NCBI GenBank assembly: GCA_002914845.1
Contig: JXTC01000239.1
Coordinates: forward strand, 233,291 to 297,290
Source: Trema orientale
Lineage: Eukaryota; Streptophyta; Magnoliopsida; Rosales; Cannabaceae
Length of the DNA stretch: 64,000 nucleotides
Direction of reading: 5' to 3'
The translations under genes were made by a program, and so were the position numbers. The notes beneath the pieces were generated by a model. It was not told the DNA's origin. It did not search any database and was given only the letters and a program-made list of their open reading frames with translations. Of this stretch, positions 59,438-64,000 are shown in pieces (position 1 is the stretch's first letter; the number at the start of each line of letters is the position of its first letter).

Positions 59438-60640
59438 CTAATAATCCTTACACTACAATGAGGTTGTGAGGATTTTGGAGTATTTCAGTTGCTGGTCGTT
59501 GTTGTACTATGGGCTGAACATTTTATTCTGCAGGAAGTGGTCTACCAATAGGTGGTTCTTGCTGTAGAACTGGTGGATTTATAGCTTAAGTCCCTTGTGA
59601 AACTTGTTATTGTAAAAACACCATTTGCTTTGGAGTACTCGTAGTTCTCCTGTATAATATCATCTCATCAGTCACAGATGTTTCAACATTTAGAACATCT
59701 ATAGTTAAAGTCTTCCCAATAATTTTCTTAATAATTACTTCGTTCTTAGGCTTGTAATTTTTCATCTAGTTCTTTTCTAAGAAGGTTGCATTTGTGATAA
59801 CAAATACCTTGTTGTCAGTTAGACTAAAAGAAACCACCTCTCGTACCTTTGGGATAACCTACAAACATTAGACTTCTTAAATCCAATTTCACCTTAGCTT
59901 TTATTTCTTTAAGACATGAGTAGGACTCCCTCAAGTATGAGGATGAGGCAAATAAGACTTGTGACTAGTCCGTATTCACGAGGTGTTGTAGAAATAAATT
60001 AAGATGAAACAATATTAAGAATTAGTATTTGTATTCCTAAAATGAGGTTAGTAATGATGAATAATAGAATGAATCATGTCAAACAAGATTCTATTTCTCT
60101 TTTCTGTAACACCGTTTTGTTGAAGTATGATTGGTGTTTGAGAAAAAGCTTCTAATGAGGAATCATTGCTTATATCTTAGTGATAACCACCATCATAATA
60201 TGAAAGTGTCTTTTATAGTTAACGAACCAAGTTTATCCATTAAGATATTACAAACTTCATCTCGTCATTATTAGTGTCATTGTTAAGTAAGCATCGGATA
60301 TGAGTTTAGATTTTATAACTTATAGATCATATAGTCCAAAGCAAATATAAAGACTTCATTAAAAGGCATTTGAAAAAATATAAATATTCAAAAGGTTCCA
60401 AAATAAATTTGCTTAAATAAAAGAACTACAATCACAATAAAAATTTGAAACTTATAAATAGTCTTTTATAAATAAAAGATTTCTTCCACTACTTCAATTC
60501 GTAGAGTTTTTTCTGCTTCAATGTCTAAGCAATCTTTTACTGAGGCACTTCAATATCCTATAGAGAGCCACAATCATTATTATTGCACAAGTATCAATGA
60601 AGAAACTATCAGCAATATGTTTGCAAGAAGTATAAATACC
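59438..60640 (-). pseudogene. copia pol remnant, integrase and protease part
   Basis: On the minus strand, 60062-60140 reads PIILQQNGVTEKRNRILFD, the copia integrase region around the catalytic Glu. About 59785-59885 reads DLRSLMFVGYPKGTRGGFF, then in another frame TDNKVFVITNATF, the integrase C-terminal motif. Near 60550-60600 a weak FIDTCA-like match may be the protease active-site region. Frameshifts and stops occur throughout. It is the upstream continuation of the pol remnant left of the solo LTR. Confidence 0.75.
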
Positions 60641-60655
60641 TCTTATAATTCTCTT

Positions 60656-61348
60656 TCAAATATATAAAATCAAAGAGACCTCTTGAATATCAAGTCCATC
60701 TCTTTTTCTCTTGTGATTTGATTCAAGCTTCTTCAAAATACTCATGCCAAGATATTCGTCTTTAATATTTTTCGTTTCTCTAATCACATCTATTTTGTAG
60801 TTAAACAAGTCTTTTGTATGCTCAAGGTTTTCTTTGTGAAACTGATCCCTAGGTATACTGAGTTTTTGATCTTGACATTCTTTCTCAATAAATTTAGCAT
60901 ACGTAATGTCTATTTCGATATCCCTGAGTGTCTTGCCATCTTTGATTCCTAGATCAAGATTGTATTGATTTAATTTTTCGATAGTATTATCCATTACTTT
61001 ATTTGGTGATTTCTTTCCAGGAAATATCTCATTAACGATTTCCTTTATGGAATCCAACTTATTAATACATCTCCTATTGAGTTCATTCATATAGTCCATT
61101 AAATAGAATTTTATAATTTCCTTAGAATTGAAATGCTTGAAGTAATCTAGCTCTTCATCAATTATTGAGTTTTCAACGATAGGTTGTGGAGGCTTAGTAT
61201 TCAAGAACCACTTGTGTTCAATTCCTTTCCAATCCTTAAATATTGATTTCGTTGATTTAGGATCTTTAGACATTGTGCTAGGAAAAAAATAAAACATGTA
61301 TAAGTAAATGTCACAAATTACTTTTGTATAAAATCCTACATGATGCAT
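60656..61348 (-). CDS. intact ORF of unknown origin in the gag position of the copia element
   Basis: A 230-codon minus-strand frame; a likelier start is the internal ATG at 61274 (MSKDPKSTKSIFKDWKG), giving about 205 residues. The product is Lys-, Ile- and Asp-rich, probably helical and soluble, with no zinc knuckle, membrane segment or copia gag signature that I recognise. Just before the internal ATG, the minus strand reads a T-rich tract ending TTTTTTTCCTAG, a good splice-acceptor shape. It lies between the element's leader and its protease-like remnant, where gag would be. It has no internal stop although all neighbouring pol is broken. It could be a diverged gag, a captured host exon or a chance survivor; I do not know which. 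Confidence 0.4.
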   Translation of the reverse strand: MHHVGFYTKVICDIYLYMFYFFPSTMSKDPKSTKSIFKDWKGIEHKWFLNTKPPQPIVENSIIDEELDYFKHFNSKEIIKFYLMDYMNELNRRCINKLDSIKEIVNEIFPGKKSPNKVMDNTIEKLNQYNLDLGIKDGKTLRDIEIDITYAKFIEKECQDQKLSIPRDQFHKENLEHTKDLFNYKIDVIRETKNIKDEYLGMSILKKLESNHKRKRDGLDIQEVSLILYI

Positions 61349-63163
61349 GAATGCAAATGTAGATGTAGTTACCCATAAATACTACATTTTATTCAAGAAT
61401 AACCTAACCCCGAATTTAGATAGGTTTCCTAAAGGAAAAACTTATCTGATTCTAAGTAAACTAGGACCCTCATAATTATTAATAATTATTTAAATATCTC
61501 ATGTTTAATTACTAATAACTACCGTTTTATTTGGTCATTAGAACCTATTAATAAAAGTCTAATGAGGAATATTAATAAGCCTAACTTGAGTGTATGACCA
61601 TTATCTAAACTCTAGTAAAGGTTTTCAATTTAATGTTACCTAAGGGTAATAAGAAATGATAAGCTTATAGAGTTTTATCCGAAAAAACCCAATCTAGAAA
61701 ATAATTTCTGTATAGTTTCCTAAGGGTGATCATATAAAGAAACCTAACTAATAGATTTACAATAGAAACCGTAGGTCTTAATCCTGTATGCCTTCTCCCA
61801 CTCAATCTATTTAATTAATTATGGGATTTATTATAATTTACCAAGTTGTCTAAATCTAATTAGATGCTCTAAATTATAATTAATATGTATGATATTATGA
61901 TAATATCTGGATAGTACTCTTTATTCTATATATCATGTTATCATAAATAAATTTGCAAGGATAATCATATATCAATTACAATAAATAAAGTATTAAATGA
62001 CATATCCTATAGTCATGGTTGTCCTAGAATATTAAATTACAAAATTTAGAATTAAATTGATGATCTTGATTTTCAAGTCTTCCAATTTTATAATCTCTGT
62101 AATCTTCAATATTTTTTTTTGTAAAATCTGTTAGTGATAAATATAAATATTTAATACATATAAATTTAGAAAAATATTATATTTTCTGTTTAAAAAATAT
62201 TCCCTTATTTAAAAAACAAATCTAGATTAATTCACAATTTGTTTTTTTTTTTTTTAAAACAATACACTTTCATAAAAGATATCAATTTGAATTAAATAAA
62301 CAATATTTATCATAAATAAAATATTTAGCAAAATTATTTAAATATCTCAAAGGAAAATATATAGTTACTCAAAATTTCAAAATAGCAAATTTCCTATTCA
62401 AATTTTAATAACTACTAGAAAATTCAAAATAAAAATAATTTGAAAACAAGCATCTAAATAAAATATTTTTCAAATAAATAAATATATTTTTTTAAATAAG
62501 GAAGGAGGGACGGGGAGGGGGCGCTCCTATGGGGTGATGCGAGCTGTGGCCAGTGCCACCTTCGCAGTGTCGTTGGAGCGTCCCAGTGCCAGGCCCAGCT
62601 TGGCCGTGCTCTCGACTCCTTTCCCCACGTGTTTTTTTATTAAAAAAAATTTAATAAATACAAATTGAAAAAAATAAACAATAAATAAAAAATAGGAAAA
62701 AGAAAAAACATTATACTAGAGTCTCATTCTTTATCTCATTCCTTCATTGTTGGTCACTTTTTTCACCATTTTTGTTCTTCCAAGAAAATTACATAAACCT
62801 AGATCTACAATTTTTTAGTATAGGAAAAATACAAGTCCTAGAAAAACTATCAAGGAGAAAAATATAGTGATGATAGACCACCCTCCTTGTTACAATTCCA
62901 ACAAAAAGATTACAACAAAAAATATAACCATGGCCAAGATTCATAAAACTAAAGATTCATAAAACTAACACATCCATAAACCATCTATAACATAAAAAAT
63001 TAATATCCATTTATTATTATAAGACAAAAAATCAATTAACTATTTATAGAAACCTAGAGTGCCAAACCCATCTAAAAATCACAAATATGCATATATAAAC
63101 TGAACAATCAAGAACAAGCCAAAGAAAAGGATTTGCAGTAAATAGAGCATAACAAAAACCATA
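61349..63163 (-). other. 5' leader region of the copia element
   Basis: About 1.8 kb between the primer site and the unknown ORF, mostly AT-rich with no readable gag. It includes a GC-rich block at about 62502-62630 (GGGACGGGGAGGGGGCGCTC and CAGTGCCAGGCCCAGCTTGG) that contrasts strongly with its surroundings. Confidence 0.45.
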
Positions 63164-63175
63164 GCTCTGATACCA
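63164..63175 (-). promoter_or_regulatory. primer-binding site of the copia element
   Basis: On the minus strand TGGTATCAGAGC lies two bases inside the right LTR, the Met-tRNA-type site. It fixes the element's orientation. Confidence 0.88.
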
Positions 63176-63177
63176 AT

Positions 63178-63466
63178 TGTTGGTTATAATTTATGAAAAA
63201 TGTGACAAAATTAAAGCTGAACAGAAGCATAGAAAATAAAAATTCTTCTGGATTATAGTTTTTCATAAAAATCTTTTAGGATCTTAGTTATCGTCTAAAT
63301 ACATACAATAAATTGTGTACCAAAACTAGTGATTCTTCCCTACTATTCATCAAGCTTGAAACTGTAGAGGTGCATGGGTATCTCGATCTTGATCAACTCC
63401 AAGTGACAAAACCAATAATTCCAATAGCCTCCAATGGTGGCTCGAGAATTTTTCGCTCTCACTTTT
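63178..63466 (-). mobile_element. 5' LTR of the copia element, 3' part only
   Basis: It matches 53295 to about 53583 of the left LTR (shared CCAATAGCCT, ATACATACAATAA). The match ends at 63466 where a new LTR-like end TGTCACGACTGG begins. Confidence 0.8.
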
Positions 63467-63818
63467 TGTCACGACTGGAAATCCAAAACCGTGATTTTTA
63501 GTAATTTTAAGTAAAAATATTATAAAATATTAATTTTACAAAATTCAGGAGAAATCAAGTATTAGACAATTTCGTTTTGGTCATCAAATTGTTTTGAATT
63601 TCACAATCATTAAAAACTCTTATTAGTTTTTAATTACTTAAGAAACATACCGTTAAAATTCAGGAAAGTTTCTAGCTATCTCATTTGCATATTTGCTGAG
63701 AAGTCATAAATTTTAGTATATTGAGTTAGACTAAAAACTTTAGTCTAATATCCAAAATAATTTACATAAAATTACTTGTAGTTTCAGGTTATCAAACTAA
63801 TAACAAAACCATCCTTAT
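63467..63818 (+). mobile_element. partial LTR of another family (D)
   Basis: It starts TGTCACGACTGGAAATCC, a common start for plant gypsy LTRs, exactly where the copia LTR similarity stops. It is cut at 63819 by a family-A LTR. The rest and any target duplication lie beyond the window. Confidence 0.5.
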
Positions 63819-64000
63819 TGTGATGCCCAAGATTCTCACATACATAATAAGCTAATAATAAACATGTTCATATTGCATAATAGGTATATAAAGCGATCAG
63901 TATCAATTTTACGATAATTTGCTCATTTCTTATTTACATTTAGATCTATATTAGTATCCTAATATTGTCGAAATAAAAGAGAAGAAAATGTCCACTTGCA
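63819..64000 (+). mobile_element. family-A LTR, third copy, cut by the window end
   Basis: It starts TGTGATGCCCAAGATTCTCA, the same as the start at 56526, and follows that copy for at least 80 bases. Preceding bases CTTAT (63814-63818) would be its target duplication. Whether it is a solo LTR or part of a full element cannot be seen. Confidence 0.8.

Larger units (their letters stand above)
53295..63466 (-). mobile_element. Ty1-copia element on the minus strand, decayed and split by later insertions
   Basis: The left LTR (53295-54882) and the right LTR (from 63178) match from TGTTGGTT inward, for example CTTTTAGGATCTTAGTTAT. A Met-tRNA-type primer site (63164-63175) marks the right side as the 5' end. 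Pol fragments run leftward in the copia order: protease-like, integrase, RT, RNase H. A solo LTR of family A (56526-59437) splits the pol region. The 5' LTR stops at 63466, where another LTR begins. The target duplication cannot be verified because the outer 5' end is not intact. Confidence 0.85.

Overview
The window looks like nuclear DNA of a flowering plant, probably a eudicot and possibly woody. It is AT-rich, most of its length is nested transposable elements, and its few genes are plant-type: a chloroplast cyclophilin with an intron and a small plant protein family. I see no bacterial, organellar or free-virus features and no tRNA, rRNA or CRISPR. The species cannot be fixed from sequence alone. 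A 370-base N run (49066-49435) and two single N bases show this is a draft assembly.

Genes. Four host genes are supported, all on the + strand. Three are paralogues of a short plant protein with a PYHRxCGCALH core (4943-5269, 27190-27498, 32619-32936), each with a TATA box about 105-150 bases upstream. They form a dispersed cluster: a retrotransposon-filled 22 kb separates copies 1 and 2, and a 1.6 kb element lies between copies 2 and 3. The fourth is a two-exon cyclophilin of the chloroplast CYP26-2 type (34520-36469). Its intron is built from about seven degenerate copies of the end of exon 1 plus the 5' splice site.

Transposable elements, left to right. (i) A family-B LTR (8056-13427, minus) is split by a family-A solo LTR (8121-11249). 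(ii) A long palindromic foldback and a hAT element follow, then a truncated second family-B LTR in the opposite orientation. (iii) A Tekay/Del-type Ty3-gypsy chromovirus occupies 17769-26536. It has LTRs of about 3.2 kb, a perfect 5-bp target duplication, degraded gag and integrase-chromodomain, and no PR, RT or RNase H. (iv) A small copia-like element lies at 28695-30306. (v) A second hAT-like element and MITEs flank the cyclophilin gene. (vi) A Mutator-like element with long inverted repeats (about 42636-48310) holds only the start of a broken MuDR-type transposase, and a Tourist-like MITE is inserted in it. (vii) A Mutator-type MITE has a 9-bp duplication. (viii) A Ty1-copia element on the minus strand (53295 to the window end) is split by a second family-A solo LTR (56526-59437), and its 5' LTR is interrupted by an LTR of another family (D) and then by a third family-A LTR.

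Points most worth a second look: the Tekay LTR carries a 72-bp tandem array in which a constant 13-base loop is flanked by arms that change together so that pairing is kept; the cyclophilin intron grew by repeated copying of its own splice-donor region; mirrored target duplications reveal an inversion inside family B; and an intact 230-codon ORF of unknown origin, preceded by a splice-acceptor-like tract, sits in the gag position of the decayed copia element.
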